Source: Diorhabda sublineata
Lineage: Eukaryota > Arthropoda > Insecta > Coleoptera > Chrysomelidae
Length of the DNA: 64,000 nucleotides
Direction of reading: 5' to 3'
Assembly (NCBI RefSeq): GCF_026230105.1
Contig: NC_079481.1
Span: 15,579,042-15,643,041, forward strand
Of this stretch, positions 45,301 to 53,172 are shown one piece after another. The notes beneath the pieces are model-generated. The model was not told where the DNA came from, ran no database searches, and was given only the letters and a program-made list of their open reading frames with translations. A program made the position numbers and the translations under genes. The number at the start of each line of letters is the position of its first letter. Position 1 is the first letter of the stretch.

Positions 45301-48300
45301 TTAGTTGCCAATATGCGTTTTGGTTATTAGTTCGTGCAGTGTGTGCAGTGGCCGTGATATACGATCGTTTTTTTCAAAACCAAATGAGATAAAGAAAGTA
45401 CATCTTTCAAGTGCCTGTGCATCAGTTCCGTTGACAAGTCAACGCTCAACCTCAAAACACTTTAAGCCGAATGATAACTTATCAGGTGAGCTTTAGCTTG
45501 ATACGGATAGGCCAACGCCTGTTGAAGAAAATGATTTGGGAAATCTTGCTTCCGGCCCATGTAGGCCTATTTTGGCGCAGTTTCCGGTAACAGACTTTTC
45601 TGATAAACCTCGTTTTTTCAATAGCAAATATTATGACAGCCACGAATGGAAAGTAATTCAGTTTCCAAAAACAAACGACGCACCAACCCCATCTGAGGGC
45701 AGTGGTGATAGGCAGTAAACGGCGTAGGGTACTGTCTAGCAGGCTTGACAGCTGTGTCTTTATCACACCTGATGGGCACAGATTCGCTGACAACATTGAA
45801 AGCACAAACTCCAATGGAAAAGTGTCAGCGGCATCAGTTAAAGCATCAAGCTTCAGGAGAAATTTCTACTATCCTGTTATGGACTTGCTATTGAATGAGA
45901 TGAAAAGAAGATTTTCAGAAGAGTGCTTGAAACTGGCAATGTCATCCGAATGTGCGATTGAACATAGACAAAAATATGTTGTTCATAGACACTTACGATA
46001 TGGCAAATGTCAATATAAGAAGTTTGAAAGCAGAAATGAACCTAGCTAAGCTTGTTGTGCAAGAAAAGAAGGATGCTGACAATATTTTGATAAATTTGGA
46101 AACTTCATCATTGAAAAAACTTGTTCCTGTTTAAACCATCAGCGCTTCAACGTACCCCAACTTACACAAAATGATGTGCGTTGCTTTTACCTTACCTTCC
46201 AACAATGCAACATGCGAAAGGACATTCTCAGAAATGTGGAGAACAAACAACTGGCTGCGTTCGACAATGAACCTCTGGCAGACCTAATGGTGCTGTGCTC
46301 AGAAATGACATAGTAAAGGACATGGACTATGTTAAACTTGCAGACTTGTATCTTTCGAAAGGTAGACGAATATAAGGAAAGCCTAATTGGTAGACATTAA
46401 TAACTATGAAGAATGAAAAGACTTTCGTTATACAGGAATCACTATCTAACAACAAAGAAAACAATCTTTTGTTGTACATTTTTTTCTTGTTAAACTTGAA
46501 GTTTTCACAGTACTGTGTCATTAAAATAATGTTGCTTTTAATTTTATTTTTATACTCCTTAGTTCTTTCCTACGGTAATTAATTAAACAAAATTGACTTG
46601 AAGGTTAAATACAGGTAAACAAACTATTTTCTTTAAAAACAGATAAATACTATTTAAAGATTCTCATAAAGCTTTTCTACCAACGAATAAAAGCAATATT
46701 CTAGGGCGGTTTTCATAATAAAATTCTGAGGTGGATAGGTAGTTTTCTCAACTGAAATGAGTTATATTAATAAAATATTGGGGGTTTTATTTTTGTTATA
46801 ATAAATGAAACAGCTAGGGCCTACTTGGGATAGGCATTAAAACGGACCATTTAAATAGGATTTTTGTGTTTGAATTTGAGCATACAGTGACTCATAGTGT
46901 AGGATAGGTGGCACCCCCAAAAATTTTCACCTAAATCCGCCCATGTTGGGATCTGCACAGTAATAAAATTTCAATACATTGTTGCCAATAGATGCGGAAA
47001 AATCGTGAAAAATGTGTATTTTTTACTGAGTAAACAACAAATATTTTTCATTTTTCTATCTATCCCAGAGACGGAAAACCTTGTGGAAAATGAAAAAGTT
47101 TACTTTAAGCTGTTCAAAAGTTAGTTGTAAGCAGGTTAAATAGGTGAAAATATAAGTGTTCACCCGATATATTCATTATATTTATAAAAATATTATTTCA
47201 TACGAATATAATTCAGGTATAACTTGAAAAAGTATTTAACTTGTTTACTAAAATAAGTGATACGCCTATAAATCACGAATAAACTACATCCATGAAGGGT
47301 ATCTATTCGAAGTATAAGATAAAAATTATCAAAAAGTTCCGAACGCATAACTGATACGTGCCTGTTTCGATCAAAAAATGTATAAAATATTTAGTTTGGT
47401 TTTAACTATTGGCAACGTCGCAGACCTGTATTGAATGCATGTTAAAATTTATTCAATTTCTTCTTCGAATCCACGTTTAGTTTATAACTTTTTCATTTAA
47501 TTTTATTGAGGGTGATGGCTTTTCAGCATACTTTTGAGGTAGATAATTGTAAATAAAAAAATAACATCCTTCCTACCTGGTGGTTGATTTAACAAAGCTG
47601 ACTTGAGAGTTTTTTTGTCAACTATTTTGCCCCTCTCATATTTTTTGTAACTTATCATCATTGACTTCATACCTTGTTCAACAGCCGAAGAATCACAAGG
47701 ACATATACAGACATTTGGTATCTTTGGAGATATCTACAATACAATTTAATCATTCCGACTATGTTTTTTTTAATTTATATTTTTATTCAAATTAACTCGC
47801 TTCCCTTTTAATCTGAATATCAACTTAGTAAAATGACAGAGGAAGATAAAATTACAATAAAAACTATTAATGAAAAGAAAACAGCAGGACAATATGAGGT
47901 ATATTCAGGATTTTATAGAATTTTCGACAATAATATGTTACATTTGGTAGCAAATAGAATACTAGAAACATTACAGAAGAATGGTTCATCAAAGCATGGT
48001 GACTTACGAAAAAAGAGGAGAGTTTTATCTAGAGGTATTGGCCGCCAAAAGATGTTCAATAAATACAAAATGATTAAATGGACATCTTCGAGGAACAGAG
48101 AGCTAAATGTTAAATCCGCTTTATATGAAAAATTCTGTATACAACAAAGACCAAAGAAAAGTATACCGTGGCTTAAAAAGACACAGCTCCTAATACGTTT
48201 TTTCTTCAACCTCCCATCGCTCCGTGCAGACACTACGCGAGCAGAAGAAAGCGGGCATGCGCTGTAGGCGACTGCGAAGCTCTCACACCACACACTCCGC

Positions 48301-51300
48301 CGTTGTTGACGTACAGGTGTCAGTCGGCGTTGTGCTACAGCAACGTAAGCATGTCCGCCATTATTATTATTATATTATTATTATTGATGCTCCTACCAAG
48401 TGTGATTCGTTTTCTACAGGCTGAAGGCCATATTGCTGCAAAAATCCATCGGAGAATGAGTCGTGTGTATGGGGAAAACTTCATGAGTGATGGTGTTGTG
48501 CGTGAATGCTGACGAAAGTTTAAAGATGGCAAGATGAAGGGGGCCAAGGACGCAAATCTGTCGTTTCAGATAACCTGGTTCAACGAGTTCACAGAATAGT
48601 TAAAGAAAACCGTCACCACTACTGCTTTGTCTACGATTTTCCAGAAGTTTTAAACAAATGAGGATGATCTTCAAACCAACATCAAGGACTACTTGAATTC
48701 GTTGGCGATAACTTACTCTGAAGAGGGTATTGAAAAGCGTCTCCACAGATATGACAAATGTCTCAATCTTTTCGATGATTATGTCGAAAAGTAAAAGTGT
48801 ACTAATCTTTTGATAATAAATTTTTTTCTTAAATGAACTTTTCTTTTATTTATGGCCTATCGGAGGTAGAAAAAGAAAAGCTCCTCTTAGTTATCAACGA
48901 ATTGTTTAGAGCTACCTTGAACAAAGTTATTATATCCAAAAACAAAAAAGGAGAGATAATAACGTGTACAATGAAAATCGAGCTTTTATACATATGGCCG
49001 GCGTGAATCCTAAAAGGACAATTCAGCTGTCATCAAAACAGAGAAAGAATATGTTCCAATAAATCACACTGAATATCTTGGTGTAATGTTTTATCAAAAC
49101 TTCTTTTCAAACTAAAATCTCGAGGTCGTTATTAGTGAAATCAAAAGAGTCCTCTTCGAAGGATGTTCGGAAGTACATGATTTAAACCAAAGCTAATCAA
49201 CTTGATTTTTAAATCAACTGTGCGGCTAATTGTTATCTACATAGCCTGCACCTTCTCAATAATAAGACAAAAGCCCTAGAGAAATTGTGAAAAACATGAG
49301 AACATGAAAAAAGATAGTATACTGGTGGAAATATTAGTTTAAATTTCGAAACCGAAATTGAGAGGTTAATTTACCAATTCAAAGATGAGTCTCTTTCCAA
49401 AGAGATAGAGCACGATTTGGTGTCTGTGGACCTAATATTAAAGACGTATGAAAACTTGTGCCTGTGACCCAATCCACGTATCGCGAATTGAATAAAGAGG
49501 AAAAAGCTGCTGTTGTACTATGTTTTCATGTTAACACACAACAACCTCATTTATGGCCTATCAAAAAACATTTCGATTGCATGTTGCAAAGTATTTAACG
49601 AGTCTAATGTTCTTGAATAAATTGTTGATGAAAATGGAATTGACGCTTCTCATATTCACAACGTCGATGAAGAAACCACGATACAACTACTAACTGCAGC
49701 AAATTTCAATAATGACAAAACAAAGTTTATGGAAATAAAGAATAAATATGGAAGCGAGACAAAAAACAATTTCATTTATTTCGGTGTATGGGGTGTATTT
49801 GAGTGTACATCTAGATGATAAATGTCAAGAAGAAAAGGAAATCAAACTAAAAATTGCCAAAAGTAACAGCTGTGCAGGCAGCCGTAGAAGAATATTAACA
49901 TGGAAAGTGATATCCAGACCTACGAAAGTTCGAATTTATAAGACAATGTTGAGACCCATCCTGACCTAAGCCTGTGAAACTTTTATAATGACGAATAAAA
50001 CTAAACAGAAATTGGATATCTAGTAGAGAACGAATAACGAAACTCTCGAAATGAGTTTCGTGGAAGATACCAGAGGGCAAGAGGAAAGGAGGTAGATCAA
50101 AAAAACGGTGGAGGGAAGCTATGGAAGAAGACCTTAGAGAGAGAAATATCCGGAGCTAGAGAGAAAAAGCAAGACACCAGAAAAAGTTGATAAAAATTAC
50201 AAAGCTATGAACCTGAATGATCTGCATATAAGCCTATATATATAATGTCCTCGAATTTCTTGTTCTTAAAATTGTTGACGAAAATGAAATTGACGCTTCT
50301 CATATTTACAACGTCGATGAATGAGGTTTTTCTACGAAGGTAAAAAAGTCTTGAGGCACTATTACAGCTAGTGCTAGTATATTGTCGCAATACGACAGAT
50401 TCATATATACATTCAAATGAAAATATGAGCGAGCAGCACTTGGGAATAATGTTTGTCTAGTAGCATTGTGAAATCCAAGAGATTACATAATGAAGAACAC
50501 TTAAAACATGCTAATATATTTGTTGCATCAAACCCAAAATAAGGAATGCATACTTTCGCTAGATGGACGTTCAAAAAACCTAGAATAAATTTCAATCACA
50601 CTCTCTTGAAGATATCAAATAATTGCTAGTCAAAAAGTAATCCAGTTTGAAGTAGCAGCTTTGCTAATAAAAAAATTTTAAATAATAACTAATGTGGTGA
50701 ATGGCTTGAAAGCCTCGGCGATCAGTAAATAGAAATATTTTGAGTAAATTACATTTTGCAACGGGTGAAAATTTATTGGGACTATTGAATTGAAGCATGC
50801 CTGTTTCTATTCTATGTTATGATTATCCATTTTTATAAATTTAATCATCCTAGTTCTGATTTAGTTTGATTCCATTCCCTGATTCAATGATCCTTTTTCT
50901 GAGGTGAGAACGGAAATAACTATTAATTTAATTATACTTACCTTCCTCAATAAATTTTCAATTTTTACTGGGTAGCATAAATCAGGAAATGTAGACAAAC
51001 TCATAGGGTTTAAAAGGGCAGGCTGGAAAAGAAATTTTCTCATTCAAGTCACTGTGATAGGTGAAGCAATAATTTTGATTTCATCCTAAGAATCCAAAGA
51101 GCTTTTTTCTAAGAAAGTAATAGTATATCGGGAATGAGCACATCGATGCAAAAAGTTGCCTGTTTTTTGGCATTACCCATTATGTGGCAATAGTGCAATT
51201 GATGGATCAATTTTAAATGGTACATTTTTTCTTCCTTCGCCTATTCCTGGAGATAATTTTTTGCTTATTTTATCAGATACAGCACCTTACATGAAAAAGG

Positions 51301-52830
51301 TCGGGCAAAATTTGAAAATCTTTTACCGCAACTAAATACATGTAACTTGTCTTGCCCATTGTTTAAATTGGTTTGCTGCAGAGATTGGGAAACATTTCTC
51401 TATTATTCTATAATTCAATTTCAGACAAAATTTTTTTCTTAAAGCGCCTATAAGGATTCAGTTCTATGAAAAAAGGGTTGGTTTTGTTTTAGGGATGAAC
51501 TTGACATACAGATTAAGATTATTTTATTGTTCATTTCACTTTAGAGGAGTACTTCCTCCATAATTCCATCCACCTCCTATCTTTTGTTGGAGTCGTCAAT
51601 CCTCTCATCTACTTCCTACGGGCTTAGTGAAAGTGTATTCTTTCTTCAAAGTAATCCCACTTTACTTGGTTCTGACATTCGCTTCGTGTCTATTTCTGCA
51701 GATTATTAGCCGACTTATAACGAAAAAAAACTACTGTAAAGGTTGGATCCATCTATCCCTTGGATGTCTGGCGTATTATTCGCTGGTTTAGTCTGCCAGC
51801 TTTCTCAGTTGGATATTGCTGTGAGTGCATAGCTTCTACAATTTTCTTCGGATAGGTCCTTCCATGATATCTACTATCTTATTTTAATCAACTCTCAGTA
51901 AATCTGCTGAGTCTCGATGAACCAAGGAGCGTTCATTACTTTCCTGAAGCTGATAATTTGCTAAGTTGAGGCTTATAACAATATGTCTCCATAGGGTGGA
52001 TCCATACAGCATGATGAGGTTAAGAATGGTCCTGGTGATGTGGATCTTGGATTTCGGTGCCAACTTGGATCGTCTTTCGATGAATCTTGCTACTCATTCT
52101 CTTGACTTCATCGTTTTGTCTACTGGGTAGTACTTAAATATCATACCTTGGCATTCAGATGTCTATGTGTCACTATCGCTGGTTCTGTGCTTCTGGTATC
52201 TATTGGGGATGTCTACTAAAAAGAGAACCACTCCTTGTGGTAAATTTCTTTCCCAATGCGTACTCTGCTTCAATTACGATGAAACTCGTCTATTTTTGGT
52301 GTCGGTTTTACCTTACCAATAATGAAAAAATTGCGCCTTGAGTTGGAATTAGTTGAAATTGACTCACCAAACAATCTGGTAAAATCTTCTCCAATTCTTT
52401 GTAGTTATATCCTAGAGGCAACCGAGATCCTTGCATATTAACATCTAGAAAAGTATTTCCATCTGCATCTACTAGGTAATTGCCTTTTGATTTAGAATAA
52501 TTTGTAAACAATTCAATATCTTCAACATTCTAAAAAAATATTTTTCTTGTATTCAATTGACGTTTAACTTTTATTGTTATTAACAGAAAATTGTTTTCAA
52601 GTAGAACTATTTCTTACTTGGAATAATTTCAATTTAGAAAATAGTTCTTTGCCTTTGGGACCTGGTACACTTGCTGTTTTGACTTCTGGTGCTTTTGGTT
52701 CTGCTTCTAAATACTTACTTGTATTTCTTATAACTGAAACTGATTAAATATTTCAGTTAAGTTATGGAAGTAATGGAAATAACGTTGTACCTTTATGTAC
52801 ATCTAAATTTTTGGTGAGATTTAATAACAT
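32276..52830 (-). CDS. GABA transaminase-like copy B: probable pseudoenzyme with Lys/Cys-rich tail
   Basis: My nine-exon model joins 52830-52791, 52733-52618, 52529-52368, 51022-50942, 47733-47577, 42707-42468, 37053-36795, 34198-33930 and 33873-32276. All junctions are GT and AG with matching phases, giving 973 residues. Residues 1 to about 484 align with GABA transaminase end to end, from GNYLVDADGN to the C-terminal LRPALIF region. Key residues are changed (mature pig numbers): I72 to G86, loop CGxCSNEN to CDSSAVEQ, R192 to S202, E270 to A280, V300/Q301 to T309/K310, PLP K329 to G338 with a lysine one place later, T353 to L362, R445 to T454. The PLP-ring Asp is kept (D307). Residues 485-973 form a Lys/Cys-rich tail absent from the family, about 500 residues long normally. 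The open frame and splice sites argue for an expressed gene without classical transaminase activity. The short basic N-terminus could target mitochondria. Confidence 0.85.
33930..34198 (-). CDS. Copy B exon 8: small-domain exon
   Basis: Acceptor ttttcag, donor GTAAAA, entered in phase 2 and left in phase 1. It encodes RLVNLSAGSATKLFLFEEII, HNLLHNVRTTGDALLSGLID, IRGLGLYLAFD and DDFVQKLRRRG. The human counterpart has RIFNTWLG, where the Thr reaches the PLP phosphate of the other subunit; here it is Leu. GLGLYLAFD keeps the hydrophobic pattern of the fold. Confidence 0.88.
34199..34859. other. Intron 7 of copy B, no gene recognised
   Basis: AT-rich intron sequence. The part before 34860 may be the 5' leader of the LINE whose ORF1 relic follows, but nothing proves this. 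Confidence 0.35.
34860..35085 (+). mobile_element. LINE ORF1-type zinc-finger relic
   Basis: The plus strand from 34866 reads MAEFKCDSCQKIVL, a stop, NEKYILHCSGSVAE and VFCTVCDSPTLK. The spacing of Cys and His resembles the PHD-like finger at the start of ORF1 in some LINEs. It is broken by stops and lies in intron 7 of copy B. Confidence 0.4.
35330..35900 (-). mobile_element. Relic of a multicopy TE-associated ORF
   Basis: The minus strand reads KENRAPSKASTPKRKKM, then NSDFLLVAPLGKKQYKHFVA and the pattern NHKTIFVF. This resembles the C-terminal module with a VxFxx..FVFPD region of an uncharacterised arthropod reading frame found in many copies. It lies in intron 7 of copy B and is broken. 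Confidence 0.35.
36346..36409. repeat. (AT)n microsatellite
   Basis: About 64 bp of uninterrupted AT dinucleotides in intron 7 of copy B. Confidence 0.95.
36795..37053 (-). CDS. Copy B exon 7: altered PLP-binding exon
   Basis: Acceptor ttttcag, donor GTAAGC. The exon is entered in phase 1 and left in phase 2, the same 3' phase as copy A exon 7. It encodes VAGIIIESIQCATNN, FMLDETKTCCG, RFWAHEHF, and PDLVSFGGKAQISGFMH. The conserved FSKKM is replaced by FGGKA: in a gapless alignment Gly takes the place of the PLP lysine and the Lys lies one residue later. EPIQSEG has become ESIQCAT, so the mature E270 equivalent is Ala. Confidence 0.9.
38087..39515 (+). mobile_element. hAT deletion derivative inserted in the piggyBac
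   Basis: The ends are CAGTGCTTCTTAAACT on the left and the complement of CAGGGCTTCTTAAACT on the right. Eight-base duplications flank it: ctatacat (38079-38086) and ctctacat (39516-39523), seven of eight equal. Inside lies a BED-finger piece (PSKLKRHLESKHVSYVNKLK) and scraps of the N-terminal transposase. The catalytic centre and dimerisation domain are missing. Confidence 0.8.
39331..39392. repeat. (AT)n microsatellite
   Basis: About 62 bp of AT dinucleotides inside the hAT derivative. Confidence 0.95.
40665..41113. other. Intron 6 of copy B, nothing recognised
   Basis: AT-rich sequence after the piggyBac C-terminus; it may include the element's 3' untranslated end. Confidence 0.35.
41114..41699. 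mobile_element. Fold-back element with about 100-bp inverted ends
   Basis: The left end CGGTCCCCTCGTTTTTTAGC matches the complement of the right end, which gives CGGTCCCCTCGTTTTTTGGC. The match continues with small differences for about 90-100 bp, including aaaatcttcgttttttca against aaaatcttcgttttttac. No coding capacity and no clear target duplication. Confidence 0.7.
41700..42179. other. Intron 6 of copy B, nothing recognised
   Basis: Short frames only (up to 80 codons), without a recognisable domain. Confidence 0.35.
42180..42330 (+). mobile_element. LINE C-terminal scrap
   Basis: The plus strand reads ERGRDRRRWRLRWLDKIEMD, the Arg-rich pattern with a conserved W and acidic residues that closes several LINE proteins. 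Only this end remains. Confidence 0.45.
42468..42707 (-). CDS. Copy B exon 6: SPPISILSF to KWDKKG
   Basis: Acceptor ttttttag, donor GTGAGG, phase 1 at both ends. It encodes SILSFTNALHGSTLGALNVT, LDVPSFDWPIAVYPEYRYPL and TMVEDLIVKWDKK. FHGR of active GABA transaminases is LHGS here, so the arginine that binds the substrate carboxylate is a Ser. The two borders differ from copy A, which is cut after THSM and after QSEG instead. Confidence 0.9.
42708..43565. other. Intron 5 of copy B, nothing recognised
   Basis: Short minus-strand frames at 43050-43488 have no domain I recognise. No repeats are seen. Confidence 0.35.
43566..44820 (+). mobile_element. Tc1/IS630-like transposase remnant
   Basis: The plus strand has a HTH (LEVVSKTLDVGKSTIYRLIE), then pieces of a DDE domain: SIGLNSLQGKER, LIIVHIDSSKGFGLLTFES, NCVIVMVNASYH (the second catalytic region, with D replaced by V) and LNSKNIKIPF. 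Frame changes and stops are frequent. It lies in intron 5 of copy B. Confidence 0.6.
44907..47080. mobile_element. Small MITE split by a hAT insertion
   Basis: 44907-44955 (GGTTATCCCATCTCTAGGAT and on) matches the complement of 47036-47080 (GGTTTTCCGTCTCTGGGATA and on) over about 44 bp. Without the inserted hAT the element would be about 185 bp. No coding capacity. Confidence 0.6.
44956..46945 (+). mobile_element. hAT (TTF-finger type) deletion derivative
   Basis: The ends CATGGGTGGATTTACAGG and, complementary on the right, CATGGGCGGATTTAGGTG form short inverted repeats. Flanks ttggggtt and ttgggatc agree at six of eight bases. Coding scraps in order: NLASGPCRPILAQFPVTDFS (TTF finger start), SSFRRNFYYPVMDLLLNEM, and the dimerisation domain (VAFTLPSNNATCERTFSEMW, NNWLRSTMN). 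The catalytic middle part is missing. Confidence 0.7.
47081..47576. other. Intron 5 of copy B, nothing recognised
   Basis: AT-rich sequence between the nested elements and exon 5. Confidence 0.35.
47577..47733 (-). CDS. Copy B exon 5: ISPK to LNQPPG
   Basis: Acceptor ttgtag, donor GTAGGA, entered in phase 0 and left in phase 1. It encodes ISPKIPNVCICPCDSSAVEQ, MISYKKYERGK and LKSALLNQPPG. It aligns without gaps to copy A VSPK...LNQPPG, but the phosphate-binding CGACSNEN has become CDSSAVEQ; only the first of the two Fe-S-type cysteines remains. Confidence 0.88.
47833..48267 (+). CDS. Unrecognised basic 144-codon reading frame
   Basis: A plus-strand frame in intron 4 of copy B, antisense to it, from ATG at 47833 preceded by aacttagtaaa. 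It is Lys/Arg-rich (KHGDLRKKRRVLSRGIGRQK, RPKKSIPWLKK) without a signal peptide or known domain. Its last codons run to the edge of a mariner derivative, so the natural 3' end may be lost. It may be the start of an unclassified transposable-element protein. No function is proposed. Confidence 0.25.
   Translation: MTEEDKITIKTINEKKTAGQYEVYSGFYRIFDNNMLHLVANRILETLQKNGSSKHGDLRKKRRVLSRGIGRQKMFNKYKMIKWTSSRNRELNVKSALYEKFCIQQRPKKSIPWLKKTQLLIRFFFNLPSLRADTTRAEESGHAL
48275..48900 (+). mobile_element. Mariner-like deletion derivative, copy 2
   Basis: Same architecture as 16195-16760: RFLQAEGHIAAKIHRRMSRV, YGENFMSDGVVREC, then a jump to DYLNSLAITYSEEGIEK and LNLFDDYVEK with a stop. Both copies share the junction near ccagaagtt, so they descend from one deleted ancestor. 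This copy keeps about 40 bp more of the C-terminal region (RLHRYDKC) and has a TTA microsatellite near 48360. Confidence 0.7.
48960..49230 (+). mobile_element. LINE reverse-transcriptase thumb scrap
   Basis: The plus strand contains EYVPINHTEYLGVMFYQ, the YLG motif that follows the palm domain in LINE reverse transcriptases, then diverged sequence. It is broken. Confidence 0.5.
49490..49680 (+). mobile_element. Pogo/Tigger-like transposase scrap, copy 1
   Basis: The plus strand has KAAVVLCFHVNTQQPHLWPI and, after frame changes, IVDENGIDASHIHNVDEE, where NVDE contains the first catalytic Asp of DDE_1 transposases. Nearly the same sequence recurs at 50230-50340. Confidence 0.5.
49750..50175 (+). 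mobile_element. LINE C-terminal fragment
   Basis: The plus strand reads SNSCAGSRRRILTWKVIS, RPTKVRIYKTMLRPILT, ACETFIMTNKTKQKLDI, and then IPEGKRKGGRSKKRWREAME. This is the usual end of a Jockey/RTE-like LINE reverse transcriptase. One or two stops interrupt it. Confidence 0.65.
50230..50340 (+). mobile_element. Pogo/Tigger-like transposase scrap, copy 2
   Basis: IVDENEIDASHIYNVDE repeats the motif of 49610-49670 with few changes. The copies flank a LINE end, which suggests that the LINE inserted in, or was duplicated with, the pogo-like element. Confidence 0.45.
50341..50941. other. Intron 4 of copy B, nothing recognised
   Basis: No reading frame with a known domain and no repeat ends are visible. 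Confidence 0.35.
50942..51022 (-). CDS. Copy B exon 4: PALLNPMSLSTFP
   Basis: 27 codons, phase 0 at both ends, acceptor ttccag, donor GTAAGT. It has the same length and phase as copy A exon 4. It encodes PALLNPMSLSTFPDLCYPVK and IENLLRK. The conserved NRPALG is not kept, so the identity rests on length, phase and neighbours. Confidence 0.75.
51240..51480 (+). mobile_element. hAT-like transposase scrap
   Basis: The plus strand reads LILSDTAPYMKKVGQNLKIF, HVTCLAHCLNWFAAEIG-like sequence and KAPIRIQFYEK. The SDxAPYM ... LAHxL pattern is the catalytic region of a hAT-like (DUF659-type) family. It lies in intron 3 of copy B. Confidence 0.5.
51560..52140 (-). mobile_element. Jockey-like LINE C-terminal relic
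   Basis: The minus strand contains, in changing frames, GKRSKLAPKSKIHITRTILN, LIMLYGSTLWR and SADLLRVD. The first two match the K..L..KI.LY....P...YG...W pattern of Jockey-type reverse-transcriptase ends. It lies in intron 3 of copy B. Confidence 0.5.
52368..52529 (-). CDS. Copy B exon 3: GNYLVDADGN to LPLGYN
   Basis: 54 codons, phase 0 at both ends, acceptor ttttttag, donor GTGAGT. It encodes NVEDIELFTNYSKSKGNYLV, DADGNTFLDVNMQGSRLPLG and YNYKELEKILPDCL. The active-site string YSQIS of the family is NMQGS here. It is two codons shorter than copy A exon 3. Confidence 0.9.
52618..52733 (-). CDS. Copy B exon 2
   Basis: Acceptor tttcag, donor GTAAGA, entered in phase 1 and left in phase 0, as in copy A. 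It encodes IRNTSKYLEAEPKAPEVKTA and SVPGPKGKELFSKLKLFQ, matching the EVPGPRSQELMKQL region of GABA transaminase. Confidence 0.85.
52791..52830 (-). CDS. Copy B exon 1: start codon
   Basis: ATG at 52830 opens MLLNLTKNLDVHK, with donor GTACAA in phase 1 and an intron of only 57 bp before exon 2. The phase equals that of copy A exon 1, which supports the model. The N-terminus up to the PGPK region holds several Lys and Arg and could direct import into mitochondria, though an Asp and Glu weaken this. Confidence 0.7.
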
Positions 52831-53172
52831 TTTACTAAAATTTTATTTAATTACTAACATGATGATGGAGTGTCACTTTGTATGACATTTATCGAATATC
52901 ATATTGGCAGATGTAGTCATGAAAATATGAGTCATAGAATGACGACATATTTCCATGAAAGATGTAATTTGACTAGTTTGTGTAACCGCCAGTTTCTTCA
53001 TATTTAAATATACTTTGAAAATTTCAAGTAACAAAAAAATGATTTTGGTGTATGGATGAAAATCGCCAAGGCGAAAAATTAACTTAACTGGCTTAGAACA
53101 TGCAATGCCAACCTTTCTTTTCTCACCAGCAAGAGGGAAGTTACAATAAATTAAATATATCTAACGTATATT
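52831..53172. other. Upstream region of copy B
   Basis: This should contain the promoter of copy B. No convincing TATA box is seen, and a Tigger-like element begins 343 bp upstream of the start codon. Confidence 0.35.

Noticed and set aside
52308..52367. Extension of the minus-strand frame beyond exon 3 of copy B
   Set aside because: A GTGAGT donor at 52367 and the phase of exon 4 show that the coding sequence stops at 52368.
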